From Leucobacter sp. CX169 (GTDB lineage: Bacteria; Actinomycetota; Actinomycetes; Actinomycetales; Microbacteriaceae): a stretch of 64,000 bases of DNA. Position 1 is the first letter of the stretch. The number at the start of each line of letters is the position of its first letter. The translations under genes and the position numbers were made by a program. The notes beneath the pieces are model-generated. The model was not told where the DNA came from and did not search any database. It worked only from the letters and a program-made list of their open reading frames with translations. The stretch lies in assembly GCF_017161405.1 (NCBI RefSeq), contig NZ_CP071051.1, positions 558,001 through 622,000 on the forward strand, written 5' to 3'. This document shows positions 1-9,096 of this stretch, one piece after another.

Positions 1-1
1 A

Positions 2-3000
2 CGCGCCGTCAGCCGCATTGCCGCGGTGCTGCCGGAGGGCGTCGAGCCACAGGTCATGTCGGGATCGCTCGACGACTTCCCCGTCATTCAGATCGCGGTG
101 ACGCCCGCGGATGGGAGCGACGCGGAAGAGACCGCGGCGCTCGTAGAGCGCATCGCGATCCCTGAGCTCGGCGACATTGACGGCGTGCGCGAGGCCCAGC
201 TGGTCGGTGCTCGCGGCGACCGCATCGCCATTACCCCGAACGCCGAGACCCTCGCGGCGAACGGCCTCTCTGCCACCGCGATCAGCGACGCGCTGCAGCA
301 GAACGGCATTCTGATCCCCGCGGGAACGGTAGCCGAGGGCGACCGCACGCTGGCCGTTCAGGCGGGCGCGACGATCGAATCGGTCGACGAGGTTGCAGCG
401 CTCCCTCTCGTATGGGGCCCCGAGGGGTACATGCAGCCGGTCGCGCCCGTCGCTCCCGACACAGGTGCCGCTGCGGGCGCGGGCGATCCCGCATTGCAGG
501 ATCCTGCCGCTGCCGCGGCTGCTGCCGCCGCGGCCGGTCAGGCCGCCGCGCAGGCGCCCACCATGGCGCCGGCGCCCCGCACCCCGCTGACCATCGGCGA
601 CGTCGCAGACGTGCGCCTCGAAGCGAACCCGGTCACCGGGATCTCACGTGTCGATGGCAAGCCCGCGATCACGATCGCGGTGACGAAGCTCGGGACTGCC
701 AACACGGTCGAGGTGTCGCACCAGGTGTCCGACGCGCTGCCTGAACTGCAGAAGGCGCTCGGCGGCGCGACCCTGACGGTCGTGTTCGATCAGGCGCCGT
801 ACATCGAGCAGTCGATCCACACGCTCACGATTGAGGGCATGCTCGGGCTCGTCTTCGCGATCCTGGTCATCCTGGTCTTCCTGCTGTCGGTGCGTGCGAC
901 ACTCGTCACCGCCATCTCGATCCCGACCTCGGTGCTGATGACCTTCATCGGGCTGAACTTCGCCGGATACACCCTGAACATCCTCACGCTCGGCGCGCTG
1001 ACCATCGCCATCGGCCGAGTCGTGGACGACTCGATCGTGGTGATCGAGAACATCAAGCGCCACCTGGCACCGGGGGTCGACAAGGCGACCACCATTGTCA
1101 CCGCGGTGCGCGAGGTTGCCGGAGCGATCACCGCCTCGACGCTCACGACCGTCGCGGTCTTCCTGCCGATGGCGTTCGTCGCGGGCATGGTGGGCGAGTT
1201 GTTCCGCCCGTTCGCGCTCACGATCACGCTGGCGCTTGCGGCCTCGCTCATCGTCTCGCTGACGATCGTGCCGGTGCTGGCGTACTGGTTCCTGCGCCCC
1301 GACCGGGTCAAGGCCATCGCCGCTGGCGACGGTTCGGAGGGCAGGGCCGAGCCGGCCCCCGCGGTGCACGGCGAAGAGCGCGTGACCGCGCTGCAGCGCA
1401 GCTACCTGCCGGTCATCGCTTGGACGCTGCGCCGCCCGGTCGTCACGATGTTGATCGCCGTGGTGGCCCTCGGTGCCACGGTCGCGGCCGCGCCGCTCAT
1501 GAAGACGAACTTCATTGGCGCGGACGGGCAAAACTCGATCGGCCTCACCCAGACGCTCGCCCCCGGCACCAGTCTGGACGCGCAGCTCGCCCAGGCCGAG
1601 AAGGTCGAGAGCGTGCTCGCGGACGTCGACGGCGTCGAGACCGTGCAGGTGACCATCGGCGGATCCGGTGGCATGTCCGCCTTTGCCGGTGGCAGCAGCG
1701 ACGGTGCCGTGAGCTACTCGATCACCACCGACCCCGATGCCGACCAGGTCGCGCTGCAGCAGCAGATTCGTGACGCGGTCGACGGGCTCAGTGATGCCGG
1801 CGAGTTCACCCTCGGACAGGGCGGGGGCTCGGGCTTCTCGAGCTCGATCGCGGTCGAGATCACGGCTCCTGACCAGGACACGCTTGCCGAGGCGTCCGAC
1901 GCCATCGTTGCGGCGATGAAAGATCAGCCGACGTTGATGGAGGTCGAGAGCAACCTCGGCACCTCGCGGCCGTACCTGGCGATCACGGTGAACCGGGAAG
2001 CTGCGGCGGAGGTCGGCCTCAGCGAGGCCGCGGTCTCTGGCCTCGTCGCGCAGCGCATGCAGCCGTCCCGGATCGGCCAGATCGTGCTCGACAACTCGAG
2101 CGTCGGCGTCTACCTGACCGACTCGGCCGTGCCGGCGGATCGCGACGCGGTGGCCGCGATCGAGATTCCCAGCGTGGTTGGCCCCCAGCGCCTCGACGCG
2201 ATCGCGACCGTGGAGGTCGCGGACGGCCCCGTCTCGATCACTACGGTGGCGGGCGCGAGGTCGGCAACCGTGTCGGCGCTTCCGGTCGGCGACGACCTCA
2301 CCGCCGCCGGCGCCGAGGTAACCGCGGCCCTGGCCAGCGTCGACCTGCCCGACGGGGCGACCGCCGGCATCGGCGGCGTGATGGCCGACCAGGAAGAGGC
2401 GTTTGGGCAGCTTGGGCTCGCGCTGCTGGCCGCGATCCTGATTGTCTACATCATCATGGTCGCGACGTTCAAGAGCCTGCTCCAGCCGCTACTCCTGCTG
2501 GTTTCGGTGCCCTTCGCCGCGACCGGCGCGATCGCGCTGCAGATTCTCACCGGCACGCCGCTCGGGGTGCCCTCGCTGATCGGCGTGCTCATGCTCGTCG
2601 GCATCGTGGTGACAAACGCCATCGTGCTCGTGGACCTCGTGAACCAACTGCGCGAACGAGGAGTTCCCCTGCGCGAGGCGGTCACGCTGGGCAGCGCCCG
2701 CCGGCTCCGCCCGATCCTGATGACCGCGCTCGCGACGATCCTGGCGCTCGTGCCGATGGGGCTCGGCCTCAGCGGTCAGGGAGGCTTCATCTCGCAGCCG
2801 CTCGCGATCGTCGTGATCGGCGGCCTGCTGTCCTCGACGGTGCTGACGCTCGTCGTGCTGCCGACGCTCTACTTCCTCGTCGAGGGCGCGCGCGAGCGTG
2901 GTGCTGCGCGGCGAACGGAGCGACGCGAGGCGCGCCTTGACGCGCGCGACGACCGCCGCGCCGCGAAGCAGGCTGCAACCGTAGCTGCAGCTGCTTCCGC

Positions 3001-3310
3001 GACGGCGGTGTCGGCAGCGAATGGCGTGACGGAGGCCTATGCGACGGAGGCCCATGCAACCGAGACCGATGCAACCGAGGCCGAGACCGCTGCGGACGCC
3101 GTGCGGGCTGAAGATGCCGCGACGGCTGAGGCCGAAGCGGTAGATACTGGCGAGGCGCCATCAGCCAGGCCGGCGATTTCGGGGGACACCCCGGTGGCTG
3201 CTCCGCGCGAGTGGGCTGATTTGACCGGCGACCGGCAGGATCCTGCCCCCGAGGTCGAGGCTGCCCCCGAGACTGAACCGACGAACAACCCAGAAGAGGA
3301 TGCCCGATGA
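2..3310 (+). CDS. RND-superfamily (AcrB/HAE1-like) efflux transporter, 5' end missing
   Basis: Integral-membrane, proton-driven export pump. The reading frame is already open at base 2, so the start lies upstream of the window; about 1100 residues are visible. The first visible segment is porter-domain sequence with an Ala/Pro-rich insert (near residues 140-190). A membrane block follows (nt ~830-1290) with the motif GRVVDDSIVVIEN, which carries the two membrane aspartates that relay protons in AcrB-type pumps. A second porter half comes next, then a second membrane block (nt ~2400-2880). The last ~130 residues (from nt ~2910) are a charged, Ala/Thr/Glu-rich, probably disordered cytoplasmic tail. 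The stop overlaps the next start (ATGA), so the two genes are probably coupled. The substrate cannot be inferred. The family call is firm; the AcrB-like subgroup rests on the VDD motif. Confidence 0.88.
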   Translation, partial: RAVSRIAAVLPEGVEPQVMSGSLDDFPVIQIAVTPADGSDAEETAALVERIAIPELGDIDGVREAQLVGARGDRIAITPNAETLAANGLSATAISDALQQNGILIPAGTVAEGDRTLAVQAGATIESVDEVAALPLVWGPEGYMQPVAPVAPDTGAAAGAGDPALQDPAAAAAAAAAAGQAAAQAPTMAPAPRTPLTIGDVADVRLEANPVTGISRVDGKPAITIAVTKLGTANTVEVSHQVSDALPELQKALGGATLTVVFDQAPYIEQSIHTLTIEGMLGLVFAILVILVFLLSVRATLVTAISIPTSVLMTFIGLNFAGYTLNILTLGALTIAIGRVVDDSIVVIENIKRHLAPGVDKATTIVTAVREVAGAITASTLTTVAVFLPMAFVAGMVGELFRPFALTITLALAASLIVSLTIVPVLAYWFLRPDRVKAIAAGDGSEGRAEPAPAVHGEERVTALQRSYLPVIAWTLRRPVVTMLIAVVALGATVAAAPLMKTNFIGADGQNSIGLTQTLAPGTSLDAQLAQAEKVESVLADVDGVETVQVTIGGSGGMSAFAGGSSDGAVSYSITTDPDADQVALQQQIRDAVDGLSDAGEFTLGQGGGSGFSSSIAVEITAPDQDTLAEASDAIVAAMKDQPTLMEVESNLGTSRPYLAITVNREAAAEVGLSEAAVSGLVAQRMQPSRIGQIVLDNSSVGVYLTDSAVPADRDAVAAIEIPSVVGPQRLDAIATVEVADGPVSITTVAGARSATVSALPVGDDLTAAGAEVTAALASVDLPDGATAGIGGVMADQEEAFGQLGLALLAAILIVYIIMVATFKSLLQPLLLLVSVPFAATGAIALQILTGTPLGVPSLIGVLMLVGIVVTNAIVLVDLVNQLRERGVPLREAVTLGSARRLRPILMTALATILALVPMGLGLSGQGGFISQPLAIVVIGGLLSSTVLTLVVLPTLYFLVEGARERGAARRTERREARLDARDDRRAAKQAATVAAAASATAVSAANGVTEAYATEAHATETDATEAETAADAVRAEDAATAEAEAVDTGEAPSARPAISGDTPVAAPREWADLTGDRQDPAPEVEAAPETEPTNNPEEDAR

Positions 3311-3852
3311 GTCTCGCGAACCAGGATGTAGTGGCCCGGAGCTCGATGATCTCGGGCGACGTCGAGTCGGTGGACGAGCTCTTCGACGACCCGGAGCTGC
3401 TGCTTTCGGTTGAGGACCAGCCCGGCGTCGCCGGTACGCGCTGGCGGGACATGCGTGCTGCGCGGCCGGGTGCGAGCACCGGCGTGATCGAGCTGTCCTA
3501 CGGTGGCCTGCTGCTCGCCGATGCGCGCCTGAGCGATGAACTGTGGCCCTTGTGGTCGTACCTGCTCGCGATGATCGAGGAGTACCTCGCGGACGGCGTC
3601 GGCCAGGCGGCGTTCCCGAACCGTCCGGTGCACATCGTGCTGCGTGACCGCGAGGACACGAGCTACTTCGCGGTGGGCGACATCGAACTCGACGTGCACG
3701 CGCCAAGCCTCATCCGTGGCCTGCTCGAGGGCGCCGAGGCGTTCTTCACCTGGTTGCTGGAGGAATGCGAGGAAGAGGACGCTGCCGGCGAGCTCGCGGT
3801 GATCGGGCAGATTCGTGCCGAGATTGCGGACGAGGACGAGTCGGAGTTCTAG
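3307..3852 (+). CDS. Acidic protein of unknown function coupled to the RND pump
   Basis: A 181-residue soluble protein with no signal peptide or membrane segment and a strongly acidic C-terminus. The start ATG shares ATGA with the stop of the RND pump gene, indicating translational coupling. The middle part has a regular alpha/beta-like pattern (ELSYGGLLLADARLSDELWP, then a helix around SYLLAMIEEYL), but I do not recognise the family. Because of the coupling it may be an accessory or regulator of the pump; that is inference only. Confidence 0.8.
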   Translation: MSLANQDVVARSSMISGDVESVDELFDDPELLLSVEDQPGVAGTRWRDMRAARPGASTGVIELSYGGLLLADARLSDELWPLWSYLLAMIEEYLADGVGQAAFPNRPVHIVLRDREDTSYFAVGDIELDVHAPSLIRGLLEGAEAFFTWLLEECEEEDAAGELAVIGQIRAEIADEDESEF

Positions 3853-4138
3853 CTCGTTCGAAAGTTTCTCGGGCTTTTCCCGCGGATATCGGGTACAGTC
3901 AATTCGTCGGCTTGGATGTTGGCGCGCCCCGAAATGAGGTGGCACGCCCGTATGCATCCGCTAGGCCGGTTCCTGAGGGCGGATAGACCCTCAACTCACT
4001 CTGTGATCGGCCCGGCCAAAGACTGCTCGGGGAGCAACCCCATCTTGCTGCAAGTGCAGCGGATCAGCCACGTCTTACGTGCGCTGACTCGCTCGCGGCT
4101 CGGTGTTGCCATGCGTTCACCGCACGAAAGGCACCCTT
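3853..4138 (+). ncRNA. Structured 5' leader of the DEAD-box helicase gene
   Basis: This gene-free stretch of about 285 nt precedes the helicase. A possible -10 box TACAGT lies at 3894-3899. Four small hairpins can be drawn by eye in a row: TGAGGG/CCCTCA (3974-3993), TGCTC/GAGCA (4024-4036), GCTGC-AAGT-GCAGC (4047-4060) and CACGT-CTT-ACGTG (4069-4081). No convincing ORF is present. Long leaders are common upstream of cold-inducible helicases; a regulatory role here is inferred, and no known riboswitch class was recognised. Confidence 0.4.
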
Positions 4139-6796
4139 TTGTCGAAGAAAGACGGGCGCGGCTTCAAGCCCGCCAAGAACTACGAACCCAGTCGCGCGAC
4201 GGGTTCGGCCAGCCCCAAGCACCGGGGCTACCGCCCCGATGAGACCCCCGGTAAGGGCCGTTGGAGCCAGGACGATCGGGCTCTGCGCAGCTCGGATCGC
4301 GGCCCGGCCCGCGGCTACGACCGCACCGACCGCGGCGACCGTTCAGCCCGCCCCGAGCGTGACGGCGGCTGGCAGAATCACCCTCCGCGCGACGATCGCG
4401 GTGGCTTCCGCGGAGGTCGCGATGCGCGTTCGAACGACCGCAACAGCACCGGCGGTGACCGCCCGCAGCGTCGTTACTTCGACGAGGCAGGCGCCGAGCG
4501 CCGCGGTGGATCGCAGGATCGTCCGCGTCGTGATTATGGCTCCGACGCTCCCCGTCGCGATTTCAAGTCGGATGGCCCGCGTCGTGACTTTGGCAACGAT
4601 CGCCCGCGTCGTGATTTCAACAACGATGGCCCGCGTCGTGAGTTCAACTCCGATCGCCCCCGTCGGGACTTTACCAACGACGGCCCGCGCCGCGATTTTG
4701 GCAACGATCGCCCGCGTCGTGATTATGGCTCCGACGCACCGCGTCGTGACTTCAAGTCGGATGGCCCGCGTCGTGACTTTGGCAACGACCGTCCCCGCCG
4801 TGATTTCACCAATGATGCTCCCCGTCGTGAGTTCAACTCGGATCGTCCCCGCCGCGACTTCGGCAGCGATCGTCCGCGTCGTGACTTCACCAACGACGCC
4901 CCGCGCCGTGAGTTCAACTCAGATCGCCCCCGCCGCGATTTCGGTGGCGAGGCCCCGCGTCGTGACTTCAAGTCGGACGGCCCGCGTCGTGACTTTGGCA
5001 ACGACCGTCCCCGTCGGGACTTCAACAGTGACGCTCCGCGCCGTGAGTTCGGCAACGATCGCCCGCGCCGTGACTTTGGCAGTGATGCCCCGCGCCGCGA
5101 GTACGGCAACGACCGTCCGAAGCGCGACTACAACTCGGATCGTCCCGCTCGCGATTTCGGCAGCGATCGTCCCCGTCGTGACTACAACAGCGATGCTCCG
5201 GCCCGCGACTTCAAGTCGGATCGTCCCCGTCGCGATTTCAATAGCGGTCGCCCCGCGCAGGGCTACGTCAGCCGTGAGAACCGCACCCCGGGCAGCTTTA
5301 CGCCGTCCGAGGACGTAGTGCTCGAGCGGCTCAAGGCGAAGCAGATCGTCGCTGAGGATGCCGCAGGCAAGACCTTCGCTGACCTCGGTCTCGGCGACAA
5401 CATCGTCCGCGTTCTGGCCGGCATGGGTGCGGATGCGCCGTTCCCGATTCAGGCAGCCACGATTCCCGAGGTGCTCGCTGGCCGTGACGTGCTCGGCCGC
5501 GGCCGCACCGGCTCGGGCAAGACCATCGCGTTCGGCGCCCCGCTCGTCGAGCGTCTGCTCAAGCTCAAGGCTGAGGGCGCGTTCGACAACGACCCGCCCC
5601 GTGAGCGCCCCGAGCGTATGGTGCGCGGCGAGCGTCCGGTGAAGAAGCATCGTCGTGTTGCTGCCCGCAAGCCGAAGGCCATCATCTTGGCCCCGACTCG
5701 CGAGCTCGCGCTGCAGCTCGACCGCACCGTCCAGCCCATTGCTCGCGCGGTGGGTCTGTACACGACTCAGGTCTACGGCGGGGTGCCCCAGGCGCGCCAG
5801 GTGGGCGCGATTGAGCGTGGCGTCGACATCATCATCGGCACCCCCGGCCGCATCGAGGACCTGATGCGTCAGGGGCACCTCGACCTGCGCGAGGTCATCA
5901 TCTCGGTGCTCGACGAGGCCGACCACATGTGCGACCTCGGCTTCCTCGAGCCGGTGCAGCGCATCCTGCGCAGCACTGCGCACAAGTCGCAGAAGCTGCT
6001 CTTCTCGGCCACCCTCGATCAGGGCGTGGCGAAGCTGGTCAATGAGTTCCTGCAGGATCCCGCCGTGCACGAGGTGGCTGGCGAAGATCAGGACTCGAGC
6101 ACGATCGACCACCAGGTCATCGTCGTCACGCGCGAAGACAAGATTGCGGTGCTCAAGCAGTTCGCAGACCGCGACGGCAAGACCTTGGTCTTCACCCGCA
6201 CCCGTGCGTACGCCGAGCAGCTCACCGAGATGTTCGAGGACATCGGCGTTTCCGCCGTTGCCTTGCACGGTGACCTCAACCAGGCACGTCGCACGCGCAA
6301 CCTCGAGCGCCTGACCTCGGGTCGCGCGAGCATTCTCGTCGCAACCGACGTCGCCGCACGTGGCATCCACGTGGACGACATTGACCTGGTCATCCAGGCC
6401 GATGCGCCCGACGACTACAAGACGTACATGCACCGTGCCGGCCGCACGGGCCGTGCGGGTAAGTCGGGCACCGTGCTCACGATCATCCCGCGTCAGCGTC
6501 AGAGCCGAACCAGCGAACTGCTGGCGCGCGCCGAGATCACCCCGAGCTTCTTCTCGGACTTCTACCCGGGCGACGAGCTTCCCGCGGCGAAGTTCAAGTC
6601 GGCTCCTGTCGAGAAGGCTCCGACCGAGAAGGCACTCAAGAAGGCCGCGCGGCGTGCCGCCGAGGCTGCGGCCGACGAGGCTGCGCTGAACTCGCAGGTG
6701 GAGGCGACCTTTGTGGTCGACGAGCCCGCGGAAGACGTTGCGGCCGAGACCGTCGGGACCGCCGCCGTCGAGCCCGAGGGCACCGCGGCCGTATAG
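4139..6796 (+). CDS. DEAD-box ATP-dependent RNA helicase with long repetitive N-terminus
   Basis: Cytoplasmic ATP-driven RNA remodelling enzyme. I prefer the TTG start at 4139, which follows GAAAGG at 4125-4130 with an 8-nt gap; a GTG at 4103 is in frame but lacks such a site. The protein is then 885 residues. Residues ~120-375 are a degenerate tandem repeat of about eight residues built on PRRDF, arginine/aspartate-rich and probably disordered and RNA-binding. The helicase core follows: Q-motif region, Walker A GRTGSGKT (~residue 455), PTRELALQ, TPGR, DEAD (~590), SAT (~622), ARGIHV and HRAGRTGRAG (~764). An Ala/Glu-rich tail ends the protein. RhlE/DeaD-type by core; the exact role (ribosome assembly or cold adaptation) is inferred from the family. 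Confidence 0.93.
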   Translation: MSKKDGRGFKPAKNYEPSRATGSASPKHRGYRPDETPGKGRWSQDDRALRSSDRGPARGYDRTDRGDRSARPERDGGWQNHPPRDDRGGFRGGRDARSNDRNSTGGDRPQRRYFDEAGAERRGGSQDRPRRDYGSDAPRRDFKSDGPRRDFGNDRPRRDFNNDGPRREFNSDRPRRDFTNDGPRRDFGNDRPRRDYGSDAPRRDFKSDGPRRDFGNDRPRRDFTNDAPRREFNSDRPRRDFGSDRPRRDFTNDAPRREFNSDRPRRDFGGEAPRRDFKSDGPRRDFGNDRPRRDFNSDAPRREFGNDRPRRDFGSDAPRREYGNDRPKRDYNSDRPARDFGSDRPRRDYNSDAPARDFKSDRPRRDFNSGRPAQGYVSRENRTPGSFTPSEDVVLERLKAKQIVAEDAAGKTFADLGLGDNIVRVLAGMGADAPFPIQAATIPEVLAGRDVLGRGRTGSGKTIAFGAPLVERLLKLKAEGAFDNDPPRERPERMVRGERPVKKHRRVAARKPKAIILAPTRELALQLDRTVQPIARAVGLYTTQVYGGVPQARQVGAIERGVDIIIGTPGRIEDLMRQGHLDLREVIISVLDEADHMCDLGFLEPVQRILRSTAHKSQKLLFSATLDQGVAKLVNEFLQDPAVHEVAGEDQDSSTIDHQVIVVTREDKIAVLKQFADRDGKTLVFTRTRAYAEQLTEMFEDIGVSAVALHGDLNQARRTRNLERLTSGRASILVATDVAARGIHVDDIDLVIQADAPDDYKTYMHRAGRTGRAGKSGTVLTIIPRQRQSRTSELLARAEITPSFFSDFYPGDELPAAKFKSAPVEKAPTEKALKKAARRAAEAAADEAALNSQVEATFVVDEPAEDVAAETVGTAAVEPEGTAAV
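4531..5255 (+). repeat. In-frame tandem repeat encoding (N/S)D-x-PRRDF units
   Basis: About 30 imperfect copies of a 24-bp unit, with variants of cgtcgtgacttc, sit inside the helicase gene and encode Arg/Asp repeats. The copies differ mainly at synonymous sites and at the two residues between repeats, as expected for a coding repeat that expands and contracts by slippage or recombination. Confidence 0.9.
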
Positions 6797-6841
6797 CGTT
6801 ATCGAACAACTCGGCAAGCTCTGATTTAGAGCATGTGTCCA

Positions 6842-6894
6842 ACAAGGCCGCGGTGCGGTTCTCCACGATTGTGGGGAGCGCGCCGCGGCCTTGT
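6842..6894 (+). terminator. Hairpin terminator after the helicase gene
   Basis: A perfect 12-bp outer stem, ACAAGGCCGCGG with CCGCGGCCTTGT, encloses a further partial stem (CTCCAC/GTGGGG). It lies between the helicase stop and the acyl-CoA oxidase start. There is no long T-run, as is usual for high-GC actinobacteria. Confidence 0.7.
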
Positions 6895-6956
6895 CGCGTG
6901 TACGGGGCAGGCCTAGCCTGGAGGCACTTCGTCACCGCGAACACAAAGGATGCTCG

Positions 6957-9020
6957 ATGACCGACACTGCCGTCTCCACTGCCAGCGCCTCCACCCCGGC
7001 CCAGCCGAACGCCGAACGCCAGCCCCGCCTCAACGTCGCCCGCGTGGGCGATGTCCTGCTCGGCCGCTGGAAGACCGAACGCCTCGAATCCCGCACGCTC
7101 TGCGCTGACCCGCGCATGCACTCCATCCCGGGGCAGTCGATGCAGGAACAGCGCGAGCGCGTGCTCGGGCAGCTGCAGATCATGGTGGACGAGGACGCGA
7201 TTCAGCGCGCGTTCCCCAGCGATCTCGGTGGCTCCGACAACCACGGCGGCAACATCGCCGCCTTCCAGGAGGTCGTGTTCGCCGACCCGTCGCTGCAGAT
7301 CAAGGCCGGCGTGCAGTGGGGCCTCTTCGGCTCCGCGATCCTGCACCTCGGAACCCGGCCCCACCACGAGCGCTGGCTGCCGGACGTCGTGAACTTCAAG
7401 ATTCCCGGCGCGTTCGCCATGACCGAGATCGGACACGGATCGGACGTTGCCTCGATTGGCACGACCGCGACCTATGACCCGGCGACCGAGGAATTTGTCA
7501 TTCACACGCCGTTCAAGGGCGCGTGGAAGGAGTATCTCGGCAACGCCGCGCTGCACGGGCGGGCCGCGACGGTCTTTGCTCAGCTCATCACGAACGGCGT
7601 GAACCACGGGGTGCACTGCTTCTTCGTGCCGATCCGTGACGAGAACGGCGAGTGCCTCCCCGGCATCGGCAGCGCCGACGACGGGGTGAAGGGCGGCCTG
7701 AACGGCATCGACAACGGGCGCCTGCACTTCACGAACGTCCGCATCCCTCGCACGAACCTCCTCAACCGTTACGGCGACGTCGCCCCCGACGGCAGCTACA
7801 GCTCGCCGATCGCGAGCCCCGGGCGCCGGTTCTTCACCATGCTGGGCACCCTCGTGCAGGGTCGCGTGTCGCTCGATGGCTCGGCGGTGAACGCGATGAA
7901 GGTCGGTCTCGACATCGCGATCCGGTACGGCCTCGAGCGTCGCCAGTTCGCCGGGGCTGATGGGAAGGAACAGGTGCTGCTCGACTACGGCCTGCACCAG
8001 CGCCGCCTGTTGCCGCGGCTCGCGGAGACCTACGCGATGGCATTCGCGAGCGAGAAGCTGCTCGTGACGTTCGACGAGGTGTTCTCGGGTGCCAACGACT
8101 CGGACGCCAACCGTGAGGACCTCGAGACGCTGGCCGCCGCGCTCAAGCCGCTGTCGACGTGGGCGGCGCTCGACACGCTGCAAGAGACTCGCGAGGCATG
8201 CGGCGGTGCCGGCTTCATGGCGTCCAACCGCATCACGGGGCTCCGTGCCGATCTCGACATTTTCGTTACGTTCGAGGGCGACAACAATGTGCTGCTGCAG
8301 CTCGTCGGCAAGCGACTGCTCACCGACTACGCGGCGCAGTTCAAGGACGCTGACGCGGCGACCCTGGCGCGAGCGGCGGCCGGACAGCTCGGCGAACGGG
8401 CGAGCAAGTTTGGCCTGCGCCAGCTCGCACAGAGCGTCTCGGACCTCGGCCAGGTGGCCCGCTCGGTCGAGAGCCTGCGCGAGACTGATGCGCAGCGCCA
8501 GCTACTGACCGACCGGGTCGAGACCATGGTCGCTGAGGTCGCCCAGGTGCTGAACGCCGCACGGAAGGTGGGCAAGGCCGCGCAGGCCGAGGCCTTCAAC
8601 GCCCAGCAGCACCGCCTGATCGAGGCGGCTCGCGCCCACGGCGAGCTCCTGCAGTGGGAGGCATTCACCGAGGCGCTCGAGCAGTTCAGCGGCGACACCC
8701 TGACGGTGATGACCTGGCTGCGCGACCTCTTTGGGTTCTCGCTGCTGGAGCGGCACGCGGCGTGGTATCTCGTGCACGGGCGCCTCTCCGGTCAGCGCAC
8801 CGAGGCGGTTACCGCTTATACGGATCGCCTGATCGGCCGGATCCGCGAGCACGCGCTCGACCTCGTCGACGCGTTCGGGCTCACCCCGGAGCTGGTGCGC
8901 GCGGAGATCGCCACCGGCATCGAGCGCGAGCGCCAGGACGAGGCGCAGGCGTATGTTGCTGCGGCGCAGGCCGCAGGAACCTGGCCCGTGCAGGAGAAGA
9001 CGCTGCGCGCGGCGAAGTAG
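6957..9020 (+). CDS. Acyl-CoA oxidase / acyl-CoA dehydrogenase family flavoprotein
   Basis: FAD enzyme catalysing alpha,beta-dehydrogenation of acyl-CoA, the first step of beta-oxidation; oxidases pass electrons to O2. The ATG at 6957 is chosen because AAAGGA lies 6 nt upstream; a GTG further upstream would overlap the terminator. The 687-residue length matches four-domain acyl-CoA oxidases rather than ~380-residue dehydrogenases. Visible family features are FAMTEIGHGSDVASIGTTA (flavin/substrate region, ~residues 140-165) and GGAGFMASNRITGL followed by FVTFEGDNNVLLQLVGK (~residues 415-450). The C-terminal ~200 residues form the oxidase-type helical domain. It stands alone, with no thiolase or hydratase nearby. 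Oxidase versus dehydrogenase activity is not provable from sequence. Confidence 0.88.
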   Translation: MTDTAVSTASASTPAQPNAERQPRLNVARVGDVLLGRWKTERLESRTLCADPRMHSIPGQSMQEQRERVLGQLQIMVDEDAIQRAFPSDLGGSDNHGGNIAAFQEVVFADPSLQIKAGVQWGLFGSAILHLGTRPHHERWLPDVVNFKIPGAFAMTEIGHGSDVASIGTTATYDPATEEFVIHTPFKGAWKEYLGNAALHGRAATVFAQLITNGVNHGVHCFFVPIRDENGECLPGIGSADDGVKGGLNGIDNGRLHFTNVRIPRTNLLNRYGDVAPDGSYSSPIASPGRRFFTMLGTLVQGRVSLDGSAVNAMKVGLDIAIRYGLERRQFAGADGKEQVLLDYGLHQRRLLPRLAETYAMAFASEKLLVTFDEVFSGANDSDANREDLETLAAALKPLSTWAALDTLQETREACGGAGFMASNRITGLRADLDIFVTFEGDNNVLLQLVGKRLLTDYAAQFKDADAATLARAAAGQLGERASKFGLRQLAQSVSDLGQVARSVESLRETDAQRQLLTDRVETMVAEVAQVLNAARKVGKAAQAEAFNAQQHRLIEAARAHGELLQWEAFTEALEQFSGDTLTVMTWLRDLFGFSLLERHAAWYLVHGRLSGQRTEAVTAYTDRLIGRIREHALDLVDAFGLTPELVRAEIATGIERERQDEAQAYVAAAQAAGTWPVQEKTLRAAK

Positions 9021-9041
9021 GCGCGAGGGCCTCCGCGAGAG

Positions 9042-9085
9042 CGCAGCGAGCCCGGGCACGGAGGATCCGGCCCGGGCTCGCTGCG
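9042..9085. terminator. Bidirectional terminator between convergent genes
   Basis: A perfect 16-bp inverted repeat (arms CGCAGCGAGCCCGGGC and its complement, 12-nt loop) lies between the convergent stops of the acyl-CoA oxidase and the small membrane protein. TTCTT follows on the plus strand. Confidence 0.85.
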
Positions 9086-9096
9086 TTCTTCGGCGC

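Noticed and set aside
644-1531. Long minus-strand open frame inside the RND gene
   Set aside because: Arg/His/Asp-rich antisense translation of a high-GC gene, with no domain pattern.
4531-5255. Periodic repeats that could be mistaken for a CRISPR array
   Set aside because: The 24-bp period lies in frame in a helicase gene and has no unique spacers of fixed length.
4239-5318. Plus-strand frame rich in Val/Ala/Arg within the helicase repeat region
   Set aside because: Frame-shifted shadow of the PRRDF repeats; the helicase frame is clearly the coding one.
4919-6817. Large antisense frame of 632 codons
   Set aside because: Antisense to the helicase core; composition is typical of a shadow.
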